Shown here: in pieces, positions 32,626 through 44,765 of the stretch
Layout of the letters: each line of letters begins with the position of its first letter
How positions within the stretch are numbered: position 1 is the first letter of the stretch
Source: Euclidia mi
Taxonomy: Eukaryota > Arthropoda > Insecta > Lepidoptera > Erebidae
Direction: 5' to 3'
Assembly: GCA_944739405.2 (NCBI GenBank)
Contig: OX123191.2
Coordinates: 6,552,830-6,616,829, forward strand
Length of the DNA: 64,000 bases
Translations under genes and position numbers: made by a program
The notes under the pieces: model-generated
What the model was told of the DNA's origin: nothing
The model's database searches: none
Seen by the model: the letters and a program-made list of their open reading frames with translations, nothing else

Positions 32626-34183
32626 ATAATAATAAAAATAATAATAATATTCTTTATTGTTCCAAAAAATATGACACTTTAAAAACAGTAATAACAAGGC
32701 TTTAATCTGATAGTCCACGTACGAGGGCCTCTGTTTTATGATAGTCTAAACTTTGTAGATGGTTTTTTAATGTCATTTTACACTGGTACTTATTTTTAGA
32801 GAAAATATCTAAAGTTTTATTTAGGTTATTATACAATTTTGGACTGAAATAGCAAAAATTTCTATTGGCAAAAGAGGTGAAGTATGGGTCGTGGGAGAAG
32901 ACTTTATAATTGATTCTACTTGTAGGAGCGGTGATAGGGCGTTCCGTATGTTTTCGCAGAATTGAATGAAGCACGTACAGTTGTCTCACTGTTAACAGTT
33001 TGCATTCAGCATAAAGTTGATTCGTGGGATACCTAATAGGACGCGAAAACATTACCCTAATGACAGCTCTTTGAGCCCGTTCTAAGCGGAGAAAAACATT
33101 TTCAGTGGCACCACCCTATACAGGTACACAGTAGCTTAAAACAGATTGGCATAAAGCGAAATAGACCATTGTAAGTGTATCTTTATCTGCGGTACTACGT
33201 AGCTTCTTAAAAATATAAATCATTTTGCGTATCCTATTCGATAGTAATTCAATATGTTTGTGCCATTTCATATGTTGGTCAATATGTACTCCAAGATATT
33301 TCACACTAGGGACTTTAGTAATTTTTAGGCAATTACAGTCTCCTGGTGAATTGCATGAGTGCACTTTGAGAGTTAGAGATTGCGGTGGGCACAGATGAGA
33401 TCTTATAGCAAATGGCACATACATTGTCTTACTAATATTGAATGTAAGTAAATTACATGTCAACCATGTCATTACCCGTGACAACGCTGCTTCCGCATTT
33501 CGGTAGCACTGAGCCCAATCCAGGCCATCAATGACTAAAGCTGTGTCATCAGCGTATGTAAAAATTTTGCAATGTTCTAAAGGTAGACGGCACAGGTCAT
33601 TGATGTATATCAGAAATAGGATAGGCCCTAGAATACTACCTTGGGCACGCCGTATGAAATGGGAAGCTCGTCACTCTGACATCGTCCAATTTTAACGACT
33701 TGGGTTCGATTCTTTAAATAGTCTCTGAAGATATCGAGTACAATTCCCCGTATGCCCAAGCATTCCATCTTCCTCAGCAAGAGTGACACAGATACAGTAT
33801 CAAAGGCCTTTGATAGGTCTATGAATATGCTTAAGCTCTTTCTTTTATTGTCAAGCGTCTTGACTATGTGTTGAGATAAATCCATGACTGCATCTTCAGT
33901 ACTGACATTTGACCTAAAACCATATTGATTTTTAGAAATTAAGTTGTTTGTTTCAAGGTAGCTAAGAAGGTTTTTATAGAGAATGCGTTCAAGGATTTTT
34001 GACATAGCTGACAGGATAGATATTGGCCTGTAGTTGTTGACATCGTCTCTGTTCCCCGTCTTATGAATAGGGTGTATTAAAGCTTTTTTAAATGCATCCG
34101 GGAATACACCAGACGTATGTATTCGTAAAAACAGAAATAGAGTTAGGTATATTTCCTGACCAAGTCTAACAAGTGAGATCACA
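32626..34183 (-). mobile_element. 5'-truncated LINE L-B
   Basis: The 3' end at left is a TAA-type microsatellite tail (about 32626-32655), common in CR1/L2/Daphne-like LINEs. Coding runs from the truncation point at about 34183 to 32702. The family differs from L-A and from the Jockey copy. Confidence 0.78.
32702..34182 (-). pseudogene. Reverse transcriptase pseudogene of LINE L-B
   Basis: 34182-33640 reads VFPDAFKKALIHPIHK, NNYRPISILSAMSKILE, QYGFRSNVSTEDAVMD and SIFIDLSKAFDTVS (first catalytic Asp). One base is missing in the GVPQGS motif near 33642, which shifts the frame. After it, ILFLIYINDLC and TYADDTALV (YADD near 33555) follow. 33484-33116 and 33052-32702 carry the C-terminal part (VKYLGVHIDQHMKWHKH, then KLYNNL). 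A premature end at about 33116 separates the last two blocks. Non-functional. Confidence 0.82.
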
Positions 34184-34380
34184 GGCTAATCGTTATACGA
34201 AAACAAAATTAAGAAAAGTTTTGATTATAAAATATCATATTATTATGAAGTAAGAGCACCTTAAGGAAAATTATCTCAGGTACTTGCACAATTAATTTAT
34301 TTCTTGACGTTTATACAGAGAACCTAAGAAATAAATTCTTTTGGTTTAGCTTCTGATTTATATTGAACATTTTTACATTA

Positions 34381-34656
34381 TTTATTTTTTTATAGACTCA
34401 CGCCTGTATCCTCTAAGGGGTAGGCAGAGGTGTAATATTACACCCACATTTCGCCATGATTTTTTTTGGCCCCACGTAATGCCAAGAAATAAACCGGGGC
34501 GAGCCTATTGCCGTACTGGGCACATTACCAAACTTCGTGCTGCTACTGAGAATTTCCTAACGGAAAAACCTAATAACACTTTGCCCGACCCGGGAGTTGA
34601 ACCCGAGACCTTCCAATCCCACGCGCACATTGATTCCGCGATACCAAGGAGGCAGT
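34381..34656 (-). mobile_element. SINE-1 copy
   Basis: Perfect 13-bp target duplication CATTTTTACATTA (34368-34380, 34657-34669). The minus strand shows head, B box GGTTCAACTCCC, the body AGTAGCAGCACGAAGTTTGG and the tail CTACCCCTTAGAGGATACAG, GCGTGAG. Confidence 0.9.
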
Positions 34657-34683
34657 CATTTTTACATTAATATACCAATAATA

Positions 34684-34942
34684 AAAATTGATAATGGTGT
34701 CAATTGTTCGTGTGGTGACGGATTAAGAATACGAAATGTCACCACCCTATATCATCCCATGGGTGTCGTAAGAGCCGACAGAGGGAGCATATTATGCAGA
34801 GAACAACACTGAAAGAGAAGGAAAACTTGATACAAACCCTATACTAACCCGTTTGGCCAGCGTGGTATAGTAGGCCAATTCCTCCTTTCAAAGGAGAGGC
34901 TTAGTCCAGCAGTGGACTATTAAGGCTGATATGATGATGATG
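34684..34942 (+). mobile_element. SINE-3 copy
   Basis: Target duplication TACCAATAATA (34673-34683, 34943-34953), which starts 3 bases after the previous SINE's duplication. Body: ATGGGTGTCGTAAGAGCCGA, GGCCAGCGTGGTATAGTAGG, CCAGCAGTGGACTATTAAGG. Tail: (GAT)n. Confidence 0.88.
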
Positions 34943-34953
34943 TACCAATAATA

Positions 34954-35530
34954 ATTATTACTTCGGCATACATTTTAATTTTGGAAGAACTTTTCTTTCT
35001 TAAGTCTCACACACACAACGATAGGTAAAATAAATAGCCATATCGGTTTATATGCTGCAATACGCAGACATTAATGATGATGATCTTCAGCACCATTATT
35101 ATGATAAATTCCATATGTTTTATTTAGGTAAATAATCTAAATAGGAGCAGCAATAGATCACAGCCAACATATAGCCACGCCAGATCACAAGTGCGGATCC
35201 ACGGCGCGTACTATTGAATTTTCATTTATTGGTACCAAACCATTACCGTCAATATTATAATAACCTTTTCGGCTTGTCTTTCTTGGCCTTTAAATGTTTA
35301 AACCAAAGCAAATCGCTCCGGCTTTGGGTTGCAGAGATTAGATGACAATCGTTTCGTAGATAATGGTAACAGTGTTAAAATTAGAACGATGATGATATTG
35401 GTTTTAATTGTTGTAATATTAATGGAAGGTAACACTAACATTACGATAAAATGCTGTTGTAAGCGGTTAAATTTTAGTTCCGCTAAAAGCAATATTTGAA
35501 GCGCACTTATAAGTATATAGGTTAACTCTT
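34954..35530. other. Unassigned intergenic DNA
   Basis: No gene or clear repeat. A short piece near 35200 (CACGGCGCG) resembles a SINE-2 head. Confidence 0.4.
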
Positions 35531-35640
35531 CGGCGCCTCTCATTGAATTAATATAAAATTCCGGCTAACTTGGTGGTATAGAACACGGACATGTTCTATA
35601 CCACCAAGTTAGCCAGTAATTCAATGAGAGGCGTATAGAA
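35531..35640. repeat. Long hairpin (about 110 bp)
   Basis: CGCCTCTCATTGAATTA and GGCTAACTTGGTGGTATAGA on the left are mirrored on the right; the inner arm (about 23 bases) is perfect around a CGGACA loop. The outer arms are separated from the inner arms by a short unpaired piece on the left only. Confidence 0.85.
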
Positions 35641-36415
35641 CATGGACTCTTCGAAATTGTAGCATAGTTTTATTTAGAACAAAAATTGCTATTATGTTCC
35701 TACCGAAATGCCTCAGAAAAGGTGAAATACCAATTTACTAATCTAAAAAGATCAAGTGATAGATTATAATTACACAGATTCGTTACAATCGATCAGTCTT
35801 ACCGAATATCACCACCTACAAGCTTGGCGTTAGCGGCACAGCTGAATTGCAGCGCCGCCTACATATCAAATATTACCCACCCTAAGAAAAACAATAAGCG
35901 TGTTATAAAGACATCATGTTCTCTGCGTCTCTTACAACATAATGCTTTCAACCCTGCGTGTGCGTAGCCGCGATAAAATATTTGAATCCCCCTGTAATAT
36001 TTACACGCCGAGAAAAAATTACGCCAAGCAAGGGATGTGCAAGTTTTTGTAATACAAGAAAAATAGCGGCAAAAAAAATTTGTAAGTAGGTTTAGCCGAG
36101 GCCACGGCAGACTTCGTTGAAATTGTAGCTATTAAGCTTTTTAATAAGGGATGTATTTTCATCAGAGATAAATATTGCGCGGTGTAAAATTGTAATTGTG
36201 GGAAAATTAGGTGTGTTGTTTTGAAATATGACGTTATTACCTTTGAAGATGTGTTTATTAAATTTCATGAAAGTTTGTTTAAATGGGCTGATATTATAAA
36301 CAAGCTTGTTTTGTTAAAACAGACAGGTAATAATACTAAAAATTATGGCACAATGCTTGATTCTGGACTGCAGAGCAGTTGATTAACTTATCGCCTAAAA
36401 ACACTGCTGCTAAAT
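35641..36415. other. Unassigned intergenic DNA
   Basis: No open frame or terminal repeat that I can support. Confidence 0.4.
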
Positions 36416-36416
36416 G

Positions 36417-36545
36417 GTGATGTACCCGGTAACGGCAATAGGCTCGCCCCCTATTACGTGGGACCTAAAAATTCATGGCGAAATATGGATGTAATATTTA
36501 CACATCTGCCTACCCGTTCGGGGATACAGGCGTGAGACTAATAAA
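36417..36545 (+). mobile_element. SINE-1, 5'-truncated
   Basis: Starts in the body (TACCCGGTAACGGCAATAGG), ends CTACCCGTTCGGGGATACAG then GCGTGAG, and has a short AATAAATAA tail. Confidence 0.75.
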
Positions 36546-37640
36546 TAAATAATAAATGAGTAACAGTCATTTAATTGTATACATTGCACTTCTCAAGTAC
36601 CCGAAAACAAATGACGACAGTTTTTCAACTACGTATGACATAATATGCAACTTTATGACTTTCCAGAAGCTATATTTTATTTTATAACTTATTTTTTATA
36701 CACCGCAAACGTTTCTGATTGTCCTGTATACAAATAAACCTTTACACATTTTTATATCAGCATTTTCGAATACCTTTATTAGTTTACAGTTTAGCTTCAG
36801 CGCCGTATGTCCTCGAAACTCGCAAAACTTCGAGCCCGAACATAAAAAACCCACGGTATCAATCAACTATAAATCGTTTGTCCCATCCATTAAACAGGGA
36901 TTCGTCCAAAAAATAGCGAAACACCGGTACTTAAAAAGTGTAGAACAACTTTGGAGAAATTAAGCGGACAACGGAGGTTGGGTTTTGCCGAGCACACGTG
37001 AACAAGTGTAGGGTCGACCGTCGAAACCCAATGAATTCCATGGACACCTCTGCCTACTACGGCGAAGTTTCGGCTAGAGTTTTTACGTAGCCGGCAGCGT
37101 TGAAACCAAGCGAACCTCAATCTCTGCGATATATCGCTCTAATGACTCAAGCATTTTAGGGTTGAGGGACCGTATCGTTCGGCACATTTTTGAGGTGCGG
37201 CTATTTCCGGGAGAGTGTTAATTTGTGTGGGTAGGTGGTTTGTCTATTTTTGTAAGTATGTGTGCGGTTTAAAACGTTTCTTTTAAAATAAAATGTCTCA
37301 CTTTATAGTATTTTAAGAAGACATCTTCTCGAAAAGTAAAAGCTTTAGGAATCAGTAAAAAGTCTGTTAGGTAATGTAATTATTATGATACCTATTCTTG
37401 AGAGCTGTCGTGACAATTATTGTCAACTATATACATACATACAACCACCACAGACGAAGCCGATATAATTCAAGGTCGTGACGAGTGTCGAGGAAATAAT
37501 TTTATTCTCAACACCCACAAATACAAAGTTCAATAAAAAAACAGTAAAGAAAACAATAAAAAAAAATCAAGTGTGGCGTGTCAGAACAGGGCATAGTTCA
37601 GCATTTGTCAGGCAGATGCCTGACGCTGGTTTTCAACTAT
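36546..37640. other. Unassigned intergenic DNA
   Basis: Short frames only (36719-36916 and 36890-37120), with no recognisable domain. Confidence 0.4.
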
Positions 37641-37839
37641 GCCCTAGAATGACTCACGCAAATATCAAACTTAAAACTACAAAATAGAAACAGTAAAATA
37701 AACATAATAGTAAGGATACTTAAATACATAATATGTATATAAATAAATATCAAACAAATAAATAAATATAACGAATAACTACATATTATAAACATATTAC
37801 TATAAACTGTACGTATATTATAATTATATACACTAATTA

Positions 37840-37975
37840 AATACATCGACGGGAAATCGAACGGCAGCGCGGCGGGGGCGCAGGCAACACCGGCCGCGGC
37901 TGCGCCTCCATCGCCATCGCCTCTCTCGCACAGTAACTGCGTCGGCATTGACGCGACTACACGCTCGATTATGTA
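37840..37975 (-). other. GC-rich block, possible host coding exon
   Basis: A GC-rich patch in AT-rich DNA. The minus strand reads SMPTQLLCERGDGDGG, then an Ala/Pro-rich piece and LPFDFPSMY. It fits low-complexity coding, such as the disordered part of a regulator. An AG acceptor-like site lies near 37953. No domain or conserved motif is visible and chance cannot be excluded. Confidence 0.2.
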
Positions 37976-38214
37976 GACATTAAACAAACATGACAGACGT
38001 GCAAAATTTTAAAATAAAATAGATGCCTTAGTTGAGTCTTTGCATGTGAAGGTTATAATTATATTCTTACTATGTTGTAATTTTTCGTAGACTGTGATTT
38101 ATGTTCGCGAATTAGTAACTAGGCTTTTTATATTATAATTATAAAATGATCTATTATGTGGCGTGATGTTTAGGGGTTTTATATCTTAAAATCTTCTTGA
38201 CAACCAGTCATAAA

Positions 38215-38427
38215 AGTCACAAGTAGCCACCGTGTCAGCCTCGACTGTCATGAAGATCTATGACACTCGTTGCTGAGAATCAATCCCCTCAGATATCCTG
38301 TTAATAATCGAAACTATGGTTTACGTAGCAAATAATTTTCCACGGTGCTAAAGTTACAAAAGGAAGCGTGTCCTTATCAATTCAAAGTCTTGGATGCTCG
38401 AGTAACACTAGGGTGATGATGATGATC
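38215..38427 (+). mobile_element. SINE-2, 5'-truncated
   Basis: Starts in the body (GACTGTCATGAAGATCTATG), continues TGAGAATCAATCCCC and CGAAACTATGG, and ends CACTAGGGTGATGATGATG. Confidence 0.65.
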
Positions 38428-39078
38428 TACTAAGCATAAGTAATTTAAGAGGCTTTTAATAAATATAATGTAGTGGGAAAATCATGGTTGGCTGTATCAC
38501 AAAGTAGGTATACCGGCACGTATATAATTTTCTTCCAAACAATTATTTAGAATAAATAAAACTGAAAACAAACAATGCCAAATTTTTATACGTTTTCTTT
38601 TTGTGTTATGATACATGTTACACAAGAATTCAACCAAAAGGTGCCCCGTAAACCGGAACACAGAAAAAAAGAGCAAGGAATTCAACAAAATAATCTCTGT
38701 GCAAATCCCACCTTGTAATATATTTCGTTGTCAACAACATTTTTTCAGTCTCTTTTAAAATTCTTTTGTTCTAACAACATATGGAATAATTAAATTTTGA
38801 ACCCGTCGACTGCGCTTAGAAAAAAGTCATCGCGAGTAGGGTCTAGCGGACCCAACTGAGTGTTGTGATATTTTAATTCTAACCCCAAATTGCTCGGCCG
38901 TTTCGACCTAATTGCCCCGTGTAATTTCACAGCTTTATAAGGGTTAATTTAATTTATCCAACAATACACTGCGCGTGATCGCGATGAATTTTATAAAATT
39001 TTTAAGTTGTTATGTTTCATGAGTTCACGGTGATTTTTGCTTGTGATTTTAATCACTGACTATGTTCTGTCTCATAGA
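38428..39078. other. Unassigned intergenic DNA
   Basis: No supported gene. A GC-richer patch at 38800-38940 is unexplained. Confidence 0.4.
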
Positions 39079-39130
39079 GCTTGTGTAATGAATTTCTAAA
39101 ATAGATTCTTAGAAATTCATTACAAGCTCT
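39079..39130. repeat. Hairpin (about 52 bp)
   Basis: AGAGCTTG(T)GTAATGAATTTCTAA is mirrored after the loop AATAGATTC. Arms about 22 bases with a one-base bulge. Confidence 0.8.
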
Positions 39131-39985
39131 GAGTATCAATATTAACATTTCCAAAACTATATCAGTTGATTAAGCACTGCCGCTCTATCCAGCTTATTCG
39201 GGGATTAATGTTTGTCTTACAGCTGTTATCTTCAATTTCTCCGTATGAGATTTTATTTATTTTAAACAAATTTCTGCACGACATCTAATACAATGAAATT
39301 GATCCATAGTTGTAACGATCTGACAAATGTGTATCATTCTTGAAAGTTTTAAATTATTAAATGTATACTGTGGAAAGTTTTGAGGTATAGGTTCTAAAAT
39401 GGTAACCACATAACAGACGACACAACAGAGCTAGGCCCCCGACAAGGTGGACCAATGATTTTGTTAGGATCACTGGGAGAGACTTGAAGTTCTAAGTTCT
39501 GCAATGGACATCTTTTGGCTGTAAAGATTATGATAGTATTGACTAAAATTTTGTACACATGTGTAACAAAAGTCATAAACATACACTTACACTTTCAGCT
39601 CAGTACTCACACACGGTTGTACTCGATAACGAGTAAAAATCAACGTGTGGACTGCAAAACTCACACTTTGATGATATCCAATACATTGTAATTTTACTCT
39701 AAGGGAGTCTTCGAGTTTTACTCGATTGAGTAAAACTGTATGTTAGTACGGAGCTTTAGAAGAAAGAATCTCCGGTCAGCAGTAATACCAATAAATTGCT
39801 AACGACCCTCATTATATTGAGACCTAATATTAGTCAGCTCTATCTCAGGAAGCCTGTATTTGACCGCAATTCGTGTCGGGAACATTAATTTACATTCTAA
39901 TAAATGTGGTTAATGCTTGTCATATGTTAAGAGTAAGATCTATGACTTGTATCCTATTGGGTTTTATCGTTAAATTTATATACTA
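39131..39985. other. Unassigned DNA with ACTCGAT/GAGTAAAA repeats
   Basis: Around 39620-39745, short inverted words such as TTTTACTCGATTGAGTAAAA recur, suggesting a small decayed inverted-repeat element. Nothing else is seen. Confidence 0.35.
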
Positions 39986-40160
39986 CTAGCCTTTGCCTGC
40001 GGCTTTACCCCCATGGTATCTGGTAAAAGTATTTGAAAATACAGATACTACATGGTTGTGTACCAAATCCAATTGCGTAAAGTTTGGGGTTTCAGAGTAA
40101 TAAAATATACGCCTTTTATAAATGTTAACCATTGTCCTTTAATTTTTTTTAAACAGTTCC
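39986..40160 (-). mobile_element. Helitron-type 3' end fragment
   Basis: The reverse strand ends GCCGCAGGCAAAGGCTAG at 39986, before T. Only the terminal part is recognisable. Confidence 0.5.
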
Positions 40161-40185
40161 CGCACTATTAGTACTAAATCCTGTG

Positions 40186-40360
40186 TCAGGGTGGGACTTT
40201 ACGAACATACAACTAACGGACACAATGAACACCCAGACTCGAAACAACAATTTATGAATCACACAAAGTGTTGTCTCGTGTGGGGATCGAACCCACAACA
40301 CTGTGTGCGGGACAAGTGGCGAGGTGTCCGATTACACTACCCAACCGTGCATACATTGTT
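40186..40360 (-). mobile_element. SINE-4 copy, single head
   Basis: The minus strand reads GCACGGTTGGGTAGTGTAAT, B box GGTTCGATCCCC, ACACGAGACAACACTTTGTG, and body to AAGTCCCACCC. The clearest copy of its family here. Confidence 0.82.
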
Positions 40361-40825
40361 TAAACTTTAAAACCTAATCGTCATAAAAAGTAATTATATT
40401 TATTTTGTTAAGCAAAGGTCATTTATTTATTGCTTTGTTCTACACTAAACTAATGGAATATTTCTTTATTATGCATTCAATATAATGCTTACGCGATCTT
40501 TCAAAGTTCCAGCTCCAACTTACAGTTTTGCTTACACTGTAATGAACGATGCAGTAAGTGATAAGTAATTACAAAATTGTTCAACGTTCGTAGCGTCCGT
40601 AGCACGTTTAGGCGTGTCGCATACTTAAGACTTAATGTACAAGATATTTTGTCGTATTTTTTTCTGTAATGATTTATTTCTTTATTTAAAGACACATGAC
40701 AGAAAATAGTACATGTTGAGGCAAACATATATATGCGATGGAATTAAGAACTAAACTAGATTGCTAAGATTCTATCTGCGTGTCAAAAGTATTTAGTAAT
40801 ATAAGTATTCAACGATCAATAAATA

Positions 40826-41055
40826 TCTTATACTAATATATAAAGCTGAAGAGTTTGTTTGATTGTTTGTTTGCTTGTTTGTTTGGTTTAATGCGCTAAT
40901 CTCAGGAAGTACTGGTCCGATTTGAAAAATTATGTTGTAGTGTTAGGTAGTCCATTTATCGAGGAAGGCTATAGACTATATAACATCGCGCTATGAGTGA
41001 CGGGAGCAGAACAGTAGCCTTAAATAAAGCGGGTGTAACTGCGGGCATCCTCTAG
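40826..41055 (+). mobile_element. Short Helitron, both ends
   Basis: 230 bp. It starts TCTTATACTAATATATAAAG after A and ends CATCCTCTAG before T, as Helitrons do. A GTTT-rich stretch follows the 5' end, as in many lepidopteran copies. No coding. Confidence 0.75.
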
Positions 41056-41129
41056 TATTTTTATTCGTTGCAAGTGCCAGAATTAAATAGAAATACTAAT
41101 TCATATTAGTTTGTATTTTTTTCATATTA

Positions 41130-41425
41130 GTGTTACTACGCAGAGGGTTTCGGGTTCGAACCCACGGCACGCACCAATGACTTTTCGAAGTTAAGTGCGT
41201 ATTAAATTGATATTTATCGCTTGCTTATCGCTGAAGGAAAACATCGTGAGGAAGCCTGCATGTCTGAGAGTTCTCCATAATGTTATCGAAAGACATGTGA
41301 AGTCTGCCAACCCGCACTTGGCCAGCGTGGTGGACTATGGCCTTACCCTTTTCATAGTGAGAAGAGGCCCATGCCCAGCAGTGGGACAGTATAAAGGGCT
41401 GATGATCATGATTAGTGTTTCAAAT
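41130..41425 (+). mobile_element. tRNA-headed SINE with SINE-3-type tail
   Basis: The B box GGTTCGAACCC and following bases match SINE-2 (CACGGCACGCACCAATGACT). The end, CCAGCAGTGGGACAGTATAA and GGGCTGATGATCATG, is of the SINE-3 kind. It is a combination of both, or an older relative of both. Confidence 0.7.
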
Positions 41426-41431
41426 TGAATT

Positions 41432-41556
41432 CAAACTGATTTCGGAGGCGTCGTAATTTAAAGTTGATTCAGGTAGACCTGACTGAACCAACTTATTCAC
41501 TTAAAAGCAGACAGTTTTCTCAAAATCACGACGACTCCGAAATCAGTTTGAGCTCA
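41432..41556. repeat. Inverted repeat with 23-base arms
   Basis: TCAAACTGATTTCGGAGGCG at the left and its near-perfect complement at 41531-41555, about 80 bases apart. It looks like a small non-autonomous inverted-repeat element. Confidence 0.75.
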
Positions 41557-41565
41557 AGTACGGTC

Positions 41566-41990
41566 CCCAAGGAACATACATTCCGAATTTAAGTTTCATA
41601 CGCCTAATAGTTTCGGCTGTAGCGTGTCTGTTTGTCAGTCAGTAACGCAATAATTTTATACAAAAAAAAATAATATTATTTCGACCCGTACTCTATTTTT
41701 GGAAACAATTACTCGAATATGCAACACGCCTAATATTCGTTGCGTCCGTAGCACCTCGTAGCAAAGAGCTACGGCGTAGCGACTATGATCCCCAAGGAAC
41801 ATACATTCCAAATTTCAGTTTCATACGCCTAATAGTTTCGGCTGTGCTTTGTCTGTTTGGCAGTCGCAATAATTTTGTACAATAAAAATATAATATTATT
41901 TCGACCCGTACTCTATTTTTGGAAACGATTACTATTCGTTGCGTCCGTAGCACCTCGTAGCAAAGAGCTACGGCATAGCGACTATGATCA
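41566..41990. repeat. Tandem duplication of a roughly 210-bp unit
   Basis: Two head-to-tail copies (about 41566-41791 and 41792-41990) share CCCCAAGGAACATACATTCC, TTTCGACCCGTACTCTATTT and TAGCAAAGAGCTACGGC. The first has a 20-odd base insert near 41715. Confidence 0.85.
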
Positions 41991-42644
41991 GGTTAATTTA
42001 AAACTTAGTGTGCTTTAGTTAACTAGTCGTTAAGTTAGATTATTTATTGTATAAGTTGTACATTCAATTTCTAAAATTAGTTCGACCAAGTATAACGGAG
42101 TGTGCTTTGGAACAAGGCGAGTTCCAACTTTATCAAGCAAAATACAGAGAGAAATACATTATCAAATGTTTGACTATTTTGGGTATCTCCTCAATGAAAT
42201 GTTATGTTGATGCGTCGATGTCAAGTTGCTTATAAACTATTCTTTTCATAGTTATATTAAACTCATAATAATATCATAGCAATATTCTATGTAGTTATGT
42301 CAGTGTATTTCTCCCCATTGAGTTATTGTAACGACTATGTTTACCTCCGTAATAGCCAGGACCATTACGGAAGTCGATATTTGCGTGCTCTCTTGCTACC
42401 CATTTTTAAATCCGATATAAAATGCTCTTAACTTCCTTAACAGAGATTCATACATCCTGCCCTTGGGCACCTGTATCTATCTGGCTAGCTCTCATCTGAT
42501 GCTACTAATCTATATGAAAATAAAGACAAATAAATTTTATTGTGAGCAAAATTTGCTTTATTATATAATCAATATGCAATGACAAATCATTGGTCAAGTG
42601 GCAACCCTTTTAATCATGATCGAATCAGAATGTCGTTAAAAAAT
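41991..42644. other. Unassigned intergenic DNA
   Basis: One short frame (42047-42235) with no recognisable domain. An AATAAAGACAAATAAA stretch near 42520 could be a polyadenylation region. Confidence 0.35.
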
Positions 42645-43160
42645 GAAAAATTGTTCAAGTGCGAGTCGGACTCGCGCACAAAGGGTTTCGTACCATCATG
42701 TATACAAGAAAATCACGTTTATCGTATGTGTACTTAAATATTTTTTAATTTCTATCTGTTTATTAAGATCAAGTAAAAAATCTCTTAAAAATTACGTTTA
42801 TTGTATGGGAGCCCTCTTTATTATTAACTTTATTTTTATTTAATTATTTATTTTGAAAGATAATATAAAATTATATATTCTGTGAAAATTTCAAGCGTCT
42901 ACCTTTTAGCGTTAGTAATATTAAGCAAAAAATACGAAAGAAAATACGTTTATTGGGATTGTATGGGACCCCACTCAATATTTTCATTTTTTAAATTCTT
43001 AGTATTTTTTGTTATAGCGTCAACGGAAATACATAATTTGGGAAAATTTCAGCTTTCTAGCTAACACGGTTTATGAGATACAGCCTGGTGACGGACACAC
43101 AGACAGCGGAGGCTTAGTAATAGGGTCCCGTTTTTACCTTTTAGGTACGGAACCCTAAGA
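42645..43160. mobile_element. Interspersed repeat with TTCCGTACC-type end
   Basis: The left side has GTGCGAGTCGGACTCGCGC and GGGTTTCGTACCAT; the right side has TTAGGTACGGAACCCTAA. The words between (for example CACACAGACAGCGGAGGC) are of a kind seen in insect interspersed repeats. The family is not named with confidence. A fragment is at 24930-25040. Confidence 0.5.
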
Positions 43161-44560
43161 AGTAGAAAATATACCTAAGATACGACGCAAAGCCAACGTT
43201 ATTAAACAATTAGTATTATAATATTATTCTCATATTTTCAAATCAATTCAATAAATAATAAAAAACAACAATAAATCATGACTTATCACATAAACGTTTA
43301 GATTATCTATGTGAATGAAAAGATTTATTTCAAATTGAACTAATGGGACTAAATCAAGATGAATGTTGTTACTTAAAAAAAATATATAATTATATTACTG
43401 TTTCCATATGCTAGCTTCGAGCAATTTATAGAGATTAGTAATGTGGCAATTTCTATAATTATGTGAAAATTTCTGATTTCATTGAAAAGTGTCATGTGTA
43501 CTTTTAGTGAGCTTTATGTGAATTTTTGTTGTGATACACAAAAATTTGTTATACTATTTTTGAGCCTCTTTTACATGATAAAATAAAGTGCTTGAGGAAT
43601 ATTTGAGTAATAAAGTATTCTAGAGCCTCCATGTACGTGTTCAATATTATCACAGAAAGTTTACTTCAGATTTGCTTTCTAAAAATTTAGTATGGAAAGC
43701 TAAGAGACGATATTTATTATTCTTATTTGCCATCTTTATTAGAAATATGTAGCAACACAGCGTTGATCAAGAAAATAAGAACATTTGGACCATAAGAAAG
43801 AGGAAAGAGGTAAGTGATGAAAGATACATTTATTAACTAAGTAAGATTTGATCACCTTAAAAATACGAACTTTATTAACAGATAAGACACAGGCAAGCCA
43901 TGAAAAGGTAGAACTCGGTCGGCCGTGAAGATTATAGTTATAAAGATCAAATAAACGAAAGGGTAACTTCATTTATGGAGCCGAAGATGCACGCCAAGGA
44001 TAGTCAAAGACTAGCGTATTCGCCATTGAAAAGAGCAAAGCTTTGAAGTTTTAAAGAAGAAGAACAACAACCAAACTGAGAGCCCTATAAACACTTCTTC
44101 GGTTTAAAAATGAATAAAACTCAAGAGTAAAATTGACGAGTTTATTTTATTTCCAAACAGATTAAGACTAAAAACTAGTATGCTACTGCAACTCTATTAC
44201 TTCTCATTTACTTTAATAACTTGAGTTTCTCAAGATATAAACATAGGAAATCATTGCCTCAGAGCTAAGTTAACTAGACTGCGGTTCGATTCTTTTCAAT
44301 TATGCTTCACAGAAGAACGTTGTGAAAACTTTTGAATTCATTCAATGATTTTATTATACGTAAATAGAAGTTGGCGAATGCTCTCGATTTGAATGAGTAA
44401 AAATTGATTTAAATAGAGAATCGAAGAATTTTAAGATGTTTCTTTATTGAAAATATATGTTACGCTCTCCGAAATTTGATGAATATTCTTTAGATTTACA
44501 TTCGTTTCGACTATATTGCCAAGCTAGGAATGTTTAAAATTTCAGTTTTTTAAGAGGTTT
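43161..44560. other. Unassigned intergenic DNA
   Basis: AT-rich, without open frames above 80 codons or recognisable transposon ends. Confidence 0.4.
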
Positions 44561-44564
44561 AGTC

Positions 44565-44730
44565 TATCACAATCCCACTGCTGGACAAAACTTCTCCTTT
44601 AAATATTGTCCCTGTCCCAATGTAATTTGCAGTAAAGAGGATTCTATATAACTGTCAGTTTCGATCACTCATCATTCGCCATACGAAAAATACATCCGGC
44701 CCAGTCAACTCTGAGTCATCATACTTACGA
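44565..44730 (-). mobile_element. Old RTE-type 3' fragment
   Basis: Contains CCCACTGCTGGACAAAACTT, followed by text typical of the 3' part of lepidopteran RTE copies on the reverse strand. Strongly diverged. Confidence 0.4.
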
Positions 44731-44765
44731 CATAATTTCTCAAACTAAAAATGTTTATAGTAAAA

